64,000 nucleotides of DNA from Sulfurimicrobium sp964552675 (GCA_964552675.1 CAZKHJ010000004.1:62001-126000); one strand, 5' to 3'; numbered from the stretch's first letter, positions 8,783 through 17,638 are shown. Notes: a model not told the origin generated them from the sequence alone. Numbers and translations: made by a program.

Positions 8783-10090
8783 GTGTCAAATATCAAGGAA
8801 GTGCGCGTCCCGGACATCGGCAATTTCCCCGAGGTGGACGTCATCGAGGTGCTGGTCAGGGAAGGCGATGTGGTCAGGGCAGAGGATTCGCTGGTCACGC
8901 TGGAGAGCGACAAGGCTACCATGGATATTCCTGCGCCCTTTGGCGGGGTGGTGAAGTCGGTACGCATCAAGGCGGGAGAAAAGGCAGCCGAAGGCACGCT
9001 GATCCTGACCATGGCGGTGACTGAAGGCGCAGTGAGCCAGTCTGCGGCGCCTGCCGCGCCGGTTTCCCCGCCTGTGGCAGAAGCGAAGCCGGTGCAGCAA
9101 ACTGCGGCGGCACCAACTCCTCCTGCCCCTCAACTCTCCCCCGCTCCCCTTGTCAGGGGAGAGACTGTGGTGGAGAGCAGTGGCAAGGTTCACGCCAGCC
9201 CGTCGGTGCGCGCCTTTGCACGCGAACTTGGTGTTGATCTTACCCTGGTCAATGGCTCCGGCCCGAAACGCCGCGTTCTGAAAGAAGACGTGCAGGCTTT
9301 CGTCAAGGCCGAACTGGCCAAGCCGCGCGGTGCTGCTGCGGGGGGGCTGAGCCTGGGCCTGGCGGCCATGCCGGCGGTCGATTTCAGCAAGTTTGGCGAA
9401 GTCGAGGTCAAGGCGCTGTCCAAGATCAAGAAAATTTCTGGCGCCAACCTGCACCGCAACTGGGTGGCGGCACCGCACATTACCCAGTTCGAGGAAGCGG
9501 ATATCACCGACCTGGAAGCTTTCCGCAAGTCCATGCTCGATGAAGCCGCCAAACAGGGGGTCAAACTGACGCTGCTGCCTTTCCTGATGAAGGCGCTGGT
9601 GGCGGGCATGAAGGCTTTCCCCGAGTTCAATGCTTCGCTCGCGGCGGATGGCGAGAGCCTGATTCTGAAGAAATATTTCCATTTCGGTTTTGCCGCAGAT
9701 ACGCCCGATGGGCTGGTGGTGCCGGTGATTCGCGATGTGGACCAGAAAGGTCTGCTCGAAATCGCACGCGAACTGGCTACACTTTCAGCCAAAGCGCGCG
9801 AGAAAAAGATTACGCCGGGCGAGATGCAGGGCGGCTGTTTCACCATCTCCAGCCTGGGTGGCATCGGCGGCACTTATTTCACACCCATCATCAATCTGCC
9901 TGAAGTGGCAATTCTCGGCGTGTCGCGTGCCAGCATGAAACCGCTGTGGAACGGCAAGGAGTTTGTGCCACGTCTCATGCTGCCCCTATCGCTGTCCTAT
10001 GATCATCGCGTGATTGACGGCGCGCTGGGCGCTCGTTTAACCTCCTTCCTGTCAAGTGTGCTGGGCGATGTGCGGCGCTTGCTGCTATAA
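8783..10090 (+). CDS. aceF: Pyruvate dehydrogenase E2, dihydrolipoamide acetyltransferase
   Basis: This is the core acetyltransferase of pyruvate dehydrogenase, moving acetyl from the lipoyl arm to CoA. The 435-residue protein starts at GTG 8783 with AGGAG upstream. It has one lipoyl domain (lipoyl Lys in LESDKATMDIP), a Pro/Ala linker and a peripheral subunit-binding domain (VHASPSVRAFARELGVDL). The catalytic domain carries the DHRVIDG motif near the end. E. coli AceF has three lipoyl domains, so one domain makes this a compact form. The linker contains a palindromic repeat at DNA level (9134-9163). A chemoreceptor gene follows instead of lpdA. Confidence 0.96.
   Translation: MSNIKEVRVPDIGNFPEVDVIEVLVREGDVVRAEDSLVTLESDKATMDIPAPFGGVVKSVRIKAGEKAAEGTLILTMAVTEGAVSQSAAPAAPVSPPVAEAKPVQQTAAAPTPPAPQLSPAPLVRGETVVESSGKVHASPSVRAFARELGVDLTLVNGSGPKRRVLKEDVQAFVKAELAKPRGAAAGGLSLGLAAMPAVDFSKFGEVEVKALSKIKKISGANLHRNWVAAPHITQFEEADITDLEAFRKSMLDEAAKQGVKLTLLPFLMKALVAGMKAFPEFNASLAADGESLILKKYFHFGFAADTPDGLVVPVIRDVDQKGLLEIARELATLSAKAREKKITPGEMQGGCFTISSLGGIGGTYFTPIINLPEVAILGVSRASMKPLWNGKEFVPRLMLPLSLSYDHRVIDGALGARLTSFLSSVLGDVRRLLL
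9134..9163. repeat. Palindromic repeat inside the aceF linker
   Basis: CTCTCCCC (9134-9141) pairs with GGGGAGAG (9156-9163). A second nested option is CCCCTTGTCAGGGG in the loop. The sequence resembles CTCTCCCC-type dispersed repeats seen in many proteobacteria. It stays in frame and encodes part of the flexible linker (around QLSPAPLVRGE) between the lipoyl and subunit-binding domains, where extra residues would be tolerated. Confidence 0.55.
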
Positions 10091-10123
10091 AAAATCATAA
10101 AATAATTTCAAGGAGGAGCAACC

Positions 10124-11779
10124 ATGATCAAAACCAAACGAGTGGCAAGCCGCCTGTATTTTCTCGTTGCGTTCATGGCTGCGACCATGATTACTATGGG
10201 CGTGGTGGGCATTACCAATATGTCCAAGGTACTCGACTCGCTGGAAACCGTTTATAACGACCGCACCGTTCCGACCGGAGACCTGTCCCGCATTCAGGCG
10301 CTGCTCAATGGCAGTTTTTCCGAGGTGCTGCGTGCGCTGCAACACAACCCGGCCCATGAAATTTCCAAGCTGCATGATCACCCGGTGGGCGAACATGTCA
10401 ATCGGGTGAAAAAGAACCTTGATACGATGAAAGAGCTTTGGGCCAAGTACATGGCGACTTCCCTGACGCCCGAGGAAAAGGTGCTGGCCGAGCAGTATGA
10501 AAAGCAGAGCGCGCGTTATATCGCCGAGGTGCTGAGCCCGGCACTGGAGGCCCTGAGTAAGGGTGACTACTCGATGGGCATGACGGAACGCTTTCTCAAG
10601 GGCAACCGCAGCATTGGTGGTGATGCCGAGAAGACCATGAGCCAACTGGTTGAGTTGCAGATGCGGGTGGCGGCCGAGGAATATGGAAAGGGCGAGGCGA
10701 AATTCCGTTTCGCACGCAATATGGCAATGGGTTTCATCAGCCTGGCGCTGATTTTTGGATTGATGCTGGCCCTCTGGATCATTCGTTCCATTACGATTCC
10801 TTTGGGTGAAGTGCGGGCCACCATTGCTGTGGTCGAGCGCGATAGCGATTTCACGCGCCGGGTGGATGTCGATAGCCACGACGAAGTGGGGGAGATGTCC
10901 AAATCCTTCAACCAGCTGATTGCGACGATGCGGGAAACGGCGCGCTCCGTGCTGGAAAATGTGGCGCGGGTGTCCGATTCGGTGGGCAGCCTGGCCACGA
11001 GTTCCCATCAGGTGGCCTCCAGTTCGGAGCGGCAAAGTGAAGCTGCATCGGCCATGGCAGCATCGGTGGAGCAAATGACGGTGAGCATCAACCATGTTTC
11101 CGACAGCGCGCGGGATGCGCTGGCAATCTCGCGTAAATCCGGCGAACTGTCAGCCCAGGGTGGTGAGGTGATTCACCGCGCGGTGGACGAGATGAACCAG
11201 ATTGCGGGCACCGTGCGTCAGGCATCGCAGGCCATTGATAGTCTGGGCCAGCAATCAGAGCAGATTACTTCCGTCGTCCAGGTGATCAAGGAAGTGGCCG
11301 ACCAGACCAATTTGCTGGCGCTCAATGCAGCGATCGAGGCAGCACGTGCTGGCGAGCAGGGGCGCGGTTTTGCCGTGGTGGCCGACGAAGTCAGGAAGCT
11401 GGCCGAACGCACCACCAAGGCAACCGAGGAAATTGCTGCCATGGTCAATTCCATGCAGGAAAGTGCCCGCTCTGCGGTGACGACCATGGACAATGCGGTG
11501 GAACGGGTCGGCAGTGGCGCAACCCTGGCCCAGCAGGCCGGCGAGGCGATCAACCAGATCCGTTCGGGCGCGGAGCGGGTGGTGCATGTGGTCAATGACA
11601 TTACGTCGGCCCTGGCCGAGCAGAGTGTTGCCAGCAATGATATCGCCAGCCATGTCGAGCGCGTGGCGCAAATGACTGAAGAAAACAGCGCAGCGGCGGG
11701 TGAAGCCGCGCAGTCGGCAGAGCATCTGCAGCAGTTGGCGGGCGAAATGCGCAGTGCGGTGAGCCGCTTTAAAATTTAA
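10124..11779 (+). CDS. Methyl-accepting chemotaxis protein
   Basis: This encodes a 551-residue transmembrane chemoreceptor. Membrane helices are at about residues 12-31 and 199-222, and the four-helix-bundle-type periplasmic domain between them would sense a ligand. A HAMP linker follows, then the cytoplasmic signalling coiled coil. The hairpin tip (DQTNLLALNAAIEAARAGEQ, then GRGFAVVADEVRKLAER) contacts CheA and CheW. No CheR-binding pentapeptide is seen; the protein ends in AVSRFKI. GGAGG lies before the ATG. The gene is only 33 bases from aceF and 39 bases from lpdA, so it is probably transcribed with the pyruvate dehydrogenase genes. The ligand is unknown. Confidence 0.95.
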   Translation: MIKTKRVASRLYFLVAFMAATMITMGVVGITNMSKVLDSLETVYNDRTVPTGDLSRIQALLNGSFSEVLRALQHNPAHEISKLHDHPVGEHVNRVKKNLDTMKELWAKYMATSLTPEEKVLAEQYEKQSARYIAEVLSPALEALSKGDYSMGMTERFLKGNRSIGGDAEKTMSQLVELQMRVAAEEYGKGEAKFRFARNMAMGFISLALIFGLMLALWIIRSITIPLGEVRATIAVVERDSDFTRRVDVDSHDEVGEMSKSFNQLIATMRETARSVLENVARVSDSVGSLATSSHQVASSSERQSEAASAMAASVEQMTVSINHVSDSARDALAISRKSGELSAQGGEVIHRAVDEMNQIAGTVRQASQAIDSLGQQSEQITSVVQVIKEVADQTNLLALNAAIEAARAGEQGRGFAVVADEVRKLAERTTKATEEIAAMVNSMQESARSAVTTMDNAVERVGSGATLAQQAGEAINQIRSGAERVVHVVNDITSALAEQSVASNDIASHVERVAQMTEENSAAAGEAAQSAEHLQQLAGEMRSAVSRFKI

Positions 11780-11818
11780 TCGCTATCAGGAGCGGGCAAA
11801 TCGCCCGCAGGTGGAACC

Positions 11819-13522
11819 ATGAGCAAGATCATTGAAATAACCGTGCCGGATATCGGCGACTTCAACAATGTGCCGGTGATTGAAGTGCTGGTCAAACCGG
11901 GAGACAAGGTGGAGAAAGATACTTCGCTGGTCACCCTTGAAAGTGACAAATCAACGATGGAAATCCCTTCCAGCCACGCTGGAACGGTGAAGTCGATCCG
12001 GCTCAAGGTGGGCGACAAGGTATCGCAGGGCAGCGAGATCCTCACCCTGGAAGTGGCGGATGCCGCACCCGTAGTAGCGGAGGCGCCTGTAGCCGCGCCT
12101 GAACCGGTTGCAGCCAGTGGCGAGATTCATGCTGATGTGGTGGTGCTGGGCGCTGGCCCCGGCGGTTATACGGCGGCCTTCCGTGCTGCCGACCTGGGCA
12201 AGAAAGTGGTGCTGATCGAGCGTTACGCCTCGCTGGGCGGAGTCTGCCTCAACGTCGGCTGCATTCCCTCCAAGGCGCTGCTGCATGTGGCAAAAGTGAT
12301 TGCCGAGGCGGAAGACATGGGTGCCCACGGGGTCAAGTTCGCCAAGCCGAAGGTGGATATCGATCAGGTGCGCGGCTGGAAGGAAAGCGTGGTGAACCGC
12401 TTGACCGGCGGCCTGTCCCAGCTTGCCAAACAGCGTAACGTGCAGGTCATTCACGGCAGGGGGCAGTTCATCGCGCCGCATCACCTCAAGGTGGAAACTG
12501 CCGAGGGCGAAGTCAGCGTGTCTTTCGATAATGCCATCATTGCCGCCGGTTCGCAGGCAGTCAAAATCCCGTCCTTCCCCGATGATCCTCGCGTGATGGA
12601 TTCCACCGGTGCGCTGGCCCTGGCGGATGTGCCGAAGAAAATGCTGGTGATCGGCGGCGGCATCATCGGGCTGGAAATGGCCACGGTATACCATGCGCTT
12701 GGTGCCAGAATTACTGTGGTAGAGCTGGGCGAGCAGCTTATTCCGGGCTGCGACAAGGATATCGTCAAGCCCTTGCACAAGAAAATCGAAAAACACTACG
12801 AGATTTTCCTCAAGACCAAGGTGGCCGGCCTGGAAGCGAAGAAAGACGGCATCGTGGCGACCTTTGAGGGCGAGAATGCGCCTGCACCCCAGACTTTTGA
12901 CCGGGTTCTGGTGGCAGTGGGGCGCCGCCCCAATGGCAAGCTGATTGGGGCCGAGCATGCCGGTATCCAGGTCAACGAGCAAGGTTTCATCCCGGTGGAC
13001 AGGCAGCAGCGTACCAATGTGCCGCACATTTTCGCCATCGGCGATATCGTGGGCCAACCGATGCTGGCGCACAAGGCGGTGCACGAGGGCAAGGTGGCGG
13101 CAGAGGTCATCGCTGGTCACAAGGCGGCTTTCGATGCCCGCACCATTCCCTCCGTCGCCTATACCGACCCGGAGGTGGCGTGGATGGGACTGACCGAAAC
13201 CGAGGCCAGGGCAAAAGGCATTGACTATGAGAAGGCCAGCTTTCCCTGGGCGGCCAGCGGTCGTGCGCTGTCGATCAATGCCGACTACGGTGCCACCAAG
13301 CTGCTGCTGGACAAGGATACCAAGCGCATCATCGGCGCCGGCATCGTCGGCCCGAACGCGGGTGAGCTCATTGCCGAAGCAGTGCTGGCGCTGGAAATGG
13401 GTGCCGATGCACAGGATCTCGGCCTGACCATTCATCCCCATCCTACCCTGTCGGAAACCTTGTGTTTCGCTGCCGAAATGGCAGAGGGAACAATTACCGA
13501 CCTCTTTATCAAGCGCAAGTAG
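11819..13522 (+). CDS. lpdA: Dihydrolipoyl dehydrogenase with N-terminal lipoyl domain (E3)
   Basis: This flavoprotein reoxidises the dihydrolipoyl arm of pyruvate dehydrogenase with NAD+. The 567-residue protein has a lipoyl domain at residues 1-80 (lipoyl Lys in LESDKSTMEIP), a linker, then the FAD domain (VVVLGAGPGGYTAAFRAADL). The redox disulfide motif is GGVCLNVGCIPSK, the NAD domain is VIGGGIIGLEMATV, and the C-terminal active site is HPHPTLSE. Lipoyl-E3 fusions are common in betaproteobacterial pdh operons. A small hairpin (GCGGGC at 11792, GCCCGC at 11803) lies just before the AGGTGG ribosome site and might modulate its translation. Confidence 0.96.
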   Translation: MSKIIEITVPDIGDFNNVPVIEVLVKPGDKVEKDTSLVTLESDKSTMEIPSSHAGTVKSIRLKVGDKVSQGSEILTLEVADAAPVVAEAPVAAPEPVAASGEIHADVVVLGAGPGGYTAAFRAADLGKKVVLIERYASLGGVCLNVGCIPSKALLHVAKVIAEAEDMGAHGVKFAKPKVDIDQVRGWKESVVNRLTGGLSQLAKQRNVQVIHGRGQFIAPHHLKVETAEGEVSVSFDNAIIAAGSQAVKIPSFPDDPRVMDSTGALALADVPKKMLVIGGGIIGLEMATVYHALGARITVVELGEQLIPGCDKDIVKPLHKKIEKHYEIFLKTKVAGLEAKKDGIVATFEGENAPAPQTFDRVLVAVGRRPNGKLIGAEHAGIQVNEQGFIPVDRQQRTNVPHIFAIGDIVGQPMLAHKAVHEGKVAAEVIAGHKAAFDARTIPSVAYTDPEVAWMGLTETEARAKGIDYEKASFPWAASGRALSINADYGATKLLLDKDTKRIIGAGIVGPNAGELIAEAVLALEMGADAQDLGLTIHPHPTLSETLCFAAEMAEGTITDLFIKRK

Positions 13523-13555
13523 GCGTATGGATAGCCTGGCTGGCTGGAAGTGCCC

Positions 13556-15487
13556 ATGATCGCGCCCTTCCGCACGCTAAGCTCGAAACTGGTGGGTATT
13601 CTGCTCGCCTTTTTCTGCGTTGCCCTGATTGCCATTGGCCTGACCCTGTATGTTTCCTGGCAGCTGGAAGGTGGCGCGGCTGCAATCAATGATGCTGGCA
13701 GCGAACGCATGCGTTCCTATCGCCTGGCCTATCTGCTGGCCTACAACATCCACTTTGGGCTGGACCAGGAGAGTATGGAGGGTGAAGTGCAGCGGGAAAT
13801 GGTTGCCTTCGAGAAAACGCTCATGGACCTGGAGCAGGGTGACCCGTCTCGTCCGCTGCTGCTGCCCAAGGATGAGGGCGTGCGGCGTCAGATGGCGAGC
13901 CTCAGGCTGGAATGGCAGGGCCATATCCGTCCGCTGCTGGAAGGCGTTCTGGGCAGCCATGATGCCGAACTACGCCAGCGTCTGCTGAAGGAAGGACGGC
14001 CTGCGGTAGAGAATTTCGTCGGCATGGTCAATGGACTGGTATTGAGTGTCGAACGTGATAACGCCTATAAAACCAGTCTGTTGCGCTCCATTCAGCTGGG
14101 TCTGGTGATGCTGGCCATCATGGGTACGGTGATCCTCATTTTCCTGATGTATCTGCTCATCATCCGTCCTGCCACCAAGCTGCAGGAAGGCATACAGCGC
14201 ATGGCCGCCGAGGACTTCAGTGTGCGTGTGCCAGTGGAGACCAACGACGAGTTCGGTGCGTTGGCGCTGGGTTTCAACCGTATGGCCGACCACCTGGAAG
14301 GTCTCTACACCACCCTGGAGCAGCGGGTGGAAGCGAAAACGCATAGCCTGGAAGAAAAGAACCAGGAACTGGCTCTGCTCTATGAAATCACTGCCTTTCT
14401 GAATGAGCCTGTGGCGGTAGAGGATCTCTGCCGCCGCTTTATCCGACGCCTGATGGCTCAGTTCGACGCGCAAGGGGGCGCGGTGCGGCTGGTGGATGCC
14501 AAGTCGCAGAAAATCCATCTGGTGGTGAGTGAGGGCCTGAGTGATGACTTCGCCCAGAAAGAATCCTGTCTCAACATGGGCGAGTGCCTGTGCGGCGGCG
14601 CAGCGAGCACGCAGACCCCGGCTTTCTTTGATCTGTATCAGCCGACCGAAATGAAGCTGATGTATAACTGCCGCGACGAGGGCTATCGCTCGGTGTCGGT
14701 GTTCACCATCCGCGTGAAAAAACGGCTGATCGGCATTTTCAATCTTTATTTCGGCAAGGCGCGTGGTTTTTCGTCGATGGAGGTGCAATTGCTGGAGACG
14801 GTCGGACAGCATCTTGGCGCAGCCATCGAGGGACAGCGCCTGGTGTCGCGCGAGAAGGAAATGGCCATTTCCGAAGAGCGCAACCTGTTGGCGCAGGAAT
14901 TGCACGACAGCATTGCGCAGGGATTGGCGTTCCTGAATATCCAGGTGCAGATGCTGGGAGACTCGATCAGGAGTGGCAATGAGCAGGAGGTGATGGAGGG
15001 TCTGTCTCACATTCGCGAGGGAGTGCAGGAAAGCTATGACGATGTGCGCGAATTGCTGGTCCATTTCCGTACCCGAGTTCACCAGTCCGATCTGGAGGGG
15101 GCAATCCGCAGCACGCTGGAAAAATTTGAGGGCCAGACCGGCATCAAGACGGATTTGCACATTGACGGCACGGGCACGCCGCTCGATACTGAGAACGAGA
15201 CCCAGGTGTTGCATATCGTGCAGGAAGCCCTGTCCAATGTCAGGAAGCACACCGGGGCCAGCGCCGTATCGGTGAAAATTTCACGTGACGGCGCCTTTGT
15301 GATCTCGGTGCGCGACAATGGACGGGGCTTCAATCCCGCCTTGCAGCCGGGGGACTCCCATGTTGGCATCAGCATCATGAAGGAGCGGGCACACCGCATC
15401 GGTGGCCAGTTGGAAATTGTTTCCGCGCCAAGCGAGGGCGCCGAAGTCAGACTGATCCTCAGCAAAACGCAGAAGGAAGCTGCATGA
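13556..15487 (+). CDS. narX: NarX-type nitrate/nitrite sensor histidine kinase
   Basis: This encodes a 643-residue membrane kinase that senses nitrate/nitrite and phosphorylates NarL. After the first membrane helix (about 11-33) comes a P-box-like stretch, INDAGSERMRSYRLAYLLA, the known nitrate-binding motif. The second helix (about 176-200), HAMP and signalling helix follow. A GAF-like central module holds Cys338, Cys344, Cys346 and Cys372, a cluster like that in NarX central modules. The HisKA_3 box has His450 (LAQELHDSIAQG) and the ATPase domain has DNGRGFNP. GGAAG lies before the ATG at 13556. It is 33 bases after lpdA and overlaps narL by 4 bases. Confidence 0.93.
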   Translation: MIAPFRTLSSKLVGILLAFFCVALIAIGLTLYVSWQLEGGAAAINDAGSERMRSYRLAYLLAYNIHFGLDQESMEGEVQREMVAFEKTLMDLEQGDPSRPLLLPKDEGVRRQMASLRLEWQGHIRPLLEGVLGSHDAELRQRLLKEGRPAVENFVGMVNGLVLSVERDNAYKTSLLRSIQLGLVMLAIMGTVILIFLMYLLIIRPATKLQEGIQRMAAEDFSVRVPVETNDEFGALALGFNRMADHLEGLYTTLEQRVEAKTHSLEEKNQELALLYEITAFLNEPVAVEDLCRRFIRRLMAQFDAQGGAVRLVDAKSQKIHLVVSEGLSDDFAQKESCLNMGECLCGGAASTQTPAFFDLYQPTEMKLMYNCRDEGYRSVSVFTIRVKKRLIGIFNLYFGKARGFSSMEVQLLETVGQHLGAAIEGQRLVSREKEMAISEERNLLAQELHDSIAQGLAFLNIQVQMLGDSIRSGNEQEVMEGLSHIREGVQESYDDVRELLVHFRTRVHQSDLEGAIRSTLEKFEGQTGIKTDLHIDGTGTPLDTENETQVLHIVQEALSNVRKHTGASAVSVKISRDGAFVISVRDNGRGFNPALQPGDSHVGISIMKERAHRIGGQLEIVSAPSEGAEVRLILSKTQKEAA

Positions 15488-16158
15488 AGCCGATCAGAGT
15501 GCTCATCGTTGACGACCATACCCTGTTTCGTAGCGGCATCAAGCTGCTGTTGCAGCGGCAGAAGGATTTCGAGGTGGTGGGCGAGGCCGGAGATGGCCTG
15601 GAAGGGGTCAAGCGCGCCAAATCGCTCAAGCCGGATGTGGTGCTGCTCGATCTGCATATGCCCGGCATCAGCGGGCGCGAGGCGGTGGGCCTGATTACCG
15701 AGGAAGCGCCGGAAACGCGGGTAGTCATGCTTACCGTGTCGGAGGACGCAGAAGACCTGGTGGATTGCCTGCGCGCCGGTGCGGCGGGTTATCTGCTGAA
15801 GAATATCGAGACTGATTACCTGGTCAATGCCATACAGGGTGCGGTGCGCGGTGAGTCCATCATCTCTCCGCTGATGACGGGAAAGCTGGTGCAGGGCTTG
15901 CGTACCCAGCCTAAAACCGAAATGGCTCCTCAGCAAGCAGAGGCCGAGCGCGAAAAGCTGACCCCGCGCGAGAAGGAAATCATTACCCTGCTCGCCAAGG
16001 GTGCCAGCAACAAGGAAATGGCGCGTGTCCTGAACGTGGCCGAGAGCACGGTAAAAATCCACGTTCAGAGCATACTCAAGAAACTCAATCTCACCAGCCG
16101 GGTGCAGGCTGCGGTATACGCCGTGGAACATGGCCTGGCCCAGCGGGAAGATCTGTAG
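15484..16158 (+). CDS. narL: NarL-type response regulator
   Basis: This is the DNA-binding partner of NarX, expected to control the nar genes downstream. The 224-residue protein has a receiver domain (acidic pair Asp10-Asp11, phosphoacceptor Asp56 in LLDLHMPGISG, switch Thr in MLTVSED, Lys in GYLLKN). A LuxR-type helix-turn-helix follows (LTPREKEIITLLAKGASNKE, then the VAESTVKIHVQSILKKL segment). The ATG overlaps the narX stop (ATGA), so the two are translationally coupled. It is followed by a hairpin and a 217-base regulatory region before narK1. Confidence 0.93.
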   Translation: MKPIRVLIVDDHTLFRSGIKLLLQRQKDFEVVGEAGDGLEGVKRAKSLKPDVVLLDLHMPGISGREAVGLITEEAPETRVVMLTVSEDAEDLVDCLRAGAAGYLLKNIETDYLVNAIQGAVRGESIISPLMTGKLVQGLRTQPKTEMAPQQAEAEREKLTPREKEIITLLAKGASNKEMARVLNVAESTVKIHVQSILKKLNLTSRVQAAVYAVEHGLAQREDL

Positions 16159-16174
16159 CGCGTCCCAGAATCAT

Positions 16175-16195
16175 CCCGGCCTGCAAGGGGCCGGG
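16175..16195 (+). terminator. Hairpin after narL
   Basis: CCCGGCC (16175-16181) and GGCCGGG (16189-16195) form a strong 7-base GC stem with a 7-base loop, 17 bases after the narL stop. No T-run follows, so it may be a weak or factor-dependent terminator or an mRNA 3'-end stabiliser. Confidence 0.5.
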
Positions 16196-16220
16196 TACTG
16201 TGATTACGCCATTAGCCAAA

Positions 16221-16252
16221 GTAACTAGTCCCTCGGGTTGCTGTAACTAGTC
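16221..16252. promoter_or_regulatory. Paired direct repeat upstream of narK1
   Basis: GTAACTAGTC occurs exactly twice, at 16221-16230 and 16243-16252. The spacing is 22 bases start to start, about two helical turns, and each copy holds the palindrome ACTAGT. This looks like tandem sites for one dimeric regulator on the same DNA face. It does not match the FNR box, and it fits the NarL heptamer poorly. Confidence 0.45.
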
Positions 16253-16302
16253 ACTGCGGTTGGCCACCCCCCCTTTTGCACCTCTCCAACTGTTCTTTCG
16301 AC

Positions 16303-16333
16303 GAATAGGCTGCGCAGGCAAGCAGGCCTATTC
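16303..16333. promoter_or_regulatory. Inverted repeat upstream of narK1
   Basis: GAATAGGC (16303-16310) and GCCTATTC (16326-16333) are perfect 8-base arms around a 15-base spacer. TGC/GCA can extend the stem past a bulge. It ends 42 bases before the narK1 start, so it could be an operator or a leader hairpin for the nar operon. Confidence 0.45.
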
Positions 16334-16375
16334 TGGCAGCGTGTCAAAAAACCTGTCGGCTCTTGAGGGGGAAAC

Positions 16376-17638
16376 ATGGCTTCGCAACAATACAAAGCAT
16401 GGTCCGTAGTGACTGCCAGCACGCTGGCGTTTACGGTTTGCTTCATGATCTGGATGATGTTTGCGGTGATTGGCATCCCGATCAAGAAAATGCTGGATCT
16501 CAATGAAACCCAGTTTGGCATCCTGGTGGCAACGCCGGTGCTGACTGGTTCCCTGATCCGCCTTCCGCTGGGCATGTGGACCGACAAGTTCGGCGGGCGC
16601 ATCGTGTTCTTCCTCCTGATGCTGTCCACCGTTTTCCCGATATACCTGATTTCACAAGCTACCTTGTACTGGCATTTTCTCGTGGCAGGCCTGTTTGTCG
16701 GGGTGGCGGGCGGCTCGTTTACTGTCGGCATTTCCTACTGCGCACGCTGGTTTCCCAAGAACCGGCAGGGTCTGGCCATGGGTATCTTTGGCGCAGGCAA
16801 TACCGGTGCAGCGGTGACCAAGCTGGTGGCGCCCGGCATCGTGGTGGCCTACGGCTGGGCTATGGTGCCGCAGGTATATGCGGTGCTCATGCTGGTGATG
16901 GCAATCCTGTTCTGGTTCTTTACCTTTACCGATCCGGCGCACAAGGTCGGCAAAAGCGTGACGATAGGCGAACAGCTGGCAGCGCTGAAGGATCCCAAGG
17001 TGTGGCGCTACAGCCAGTATTACTCCATCGTGTTCGGCGGCTATGTCGCGCTTGCTCTATGGATGACCAAATACTACGTGACCGAATACGGTTTCGATCT
17101 CAAGACGGCAGCACTGATGGCGGCGGCATTCAGCATCCCTGGCGGCGTGCTGCGTGCGATTGGCGGCCATTTCTCCGACAAATACGGCGCGCACTCGATT
17201 ACCTGGTGGGTGTTGTGGGTTTCGCTGGTGTGCCTGTTCTTCCTGTCCTATCCGCAGACCGAATTCACCATTCATACCGTGACCGGCCCCACCACCTTCC
17301 ATGTGGGCCTCGGGTCGACCATGTTCACCATCATCATGTTTACCCTGGGTATTGCCTTCGCGATCGGCAAGGCCTCGGTGTTCAAGTACATCTCTGACGA
17401 CTATCCCAAGAACATCGGCGTGATTTCCGGTGTGGTGGGGCTGGCCGGCGGTCTGGGCGGGTTTCTCATGCCCATCATGTTCGGCGCGCTGGTGGATCTG
17501 ACCGGGATCCGCTCTTCCGCCTTCATGCTGATGTTTGGCGTGGTGTGGGTTTCCCTGATGTGGATGTACTGGACCGAGGTGAAGCCGCTTGATCTCGCGC
17601 GCCACAGAAAAAGCAGGGTAGCGGATACGCTGGAATAA
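16376..17638 (+). CDS. narK1: NarK1-type nitrate/nitrite transporter (MFS)
   Basis: This encodes a 420-residue major facilitator protein of the nitrate/nitrite porter family, predicted with 12 membrane helices. The NarK signature is seen in VAGLFVGVAGGSFTVGISYC and in the Gly-rich GNTGAAVTKLVAPGI stretch. The second signature GVVGLAGGLGGFLMPIMFG is near the end. GAGGGGG precedes the ATG. NarK1-type proteins are generally proton-coupled nitrate importers, while NarK2-type proteins exchange nitrate for nitrite. That functional split is family knowledge, not shown by the sequence. It is the first gene of the nar operon, with narK2 32 bases downstream. Confidence 0.92.
   Translation: MASQQYKAWSVVTASTLAFTVCFMIWMMFAVIGIPIKKMLDLNETQFGILVATPVLTGSLIRLPLGMWTDKFGGRIVFFLLMLSTVFPIYLISQATLYWHFLVAGLFVGVAGGSFTVGISYCARWFPKNRQGLAMGIFGAGNTGAAVTKLVAPGIVVAYGWAMVPQVYAVLMLVMAILFWFFTFTDPAHKVGKSVTIGEQLAALKDPKVWRYSQYYSIVFGGYVALALWMTKYYVTEYGFDLKTAALMAAAFSIPGGVLRAIGGHFSDKYGAHSITWWVLWVSLVCLFFLSYPQTEFTIHTVTGPTTFHVGLGSTMFTIIMFTLGIAFAIGKASVFKYISDDYPKNIGVISGVVGLAGGLGGFLMPIMFGALVDLTGIRSSAFMLMFGVVWVSLMWMYWTEVKPLDLARHRKSRVADTLE

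Noticed and set aside
16259..16282. Possible sigma-54 promoter (TTGGCC ... TTTTGCA) before narK1
   Set aside because: The GG and GC are 16 bases apart instead of the required 12.
16196..16375. FNR box search upstream of narK1
   Set aside because: No TTGAT-N4-ATCAA match was found, so FNR control cannot be claimed from the sequence.
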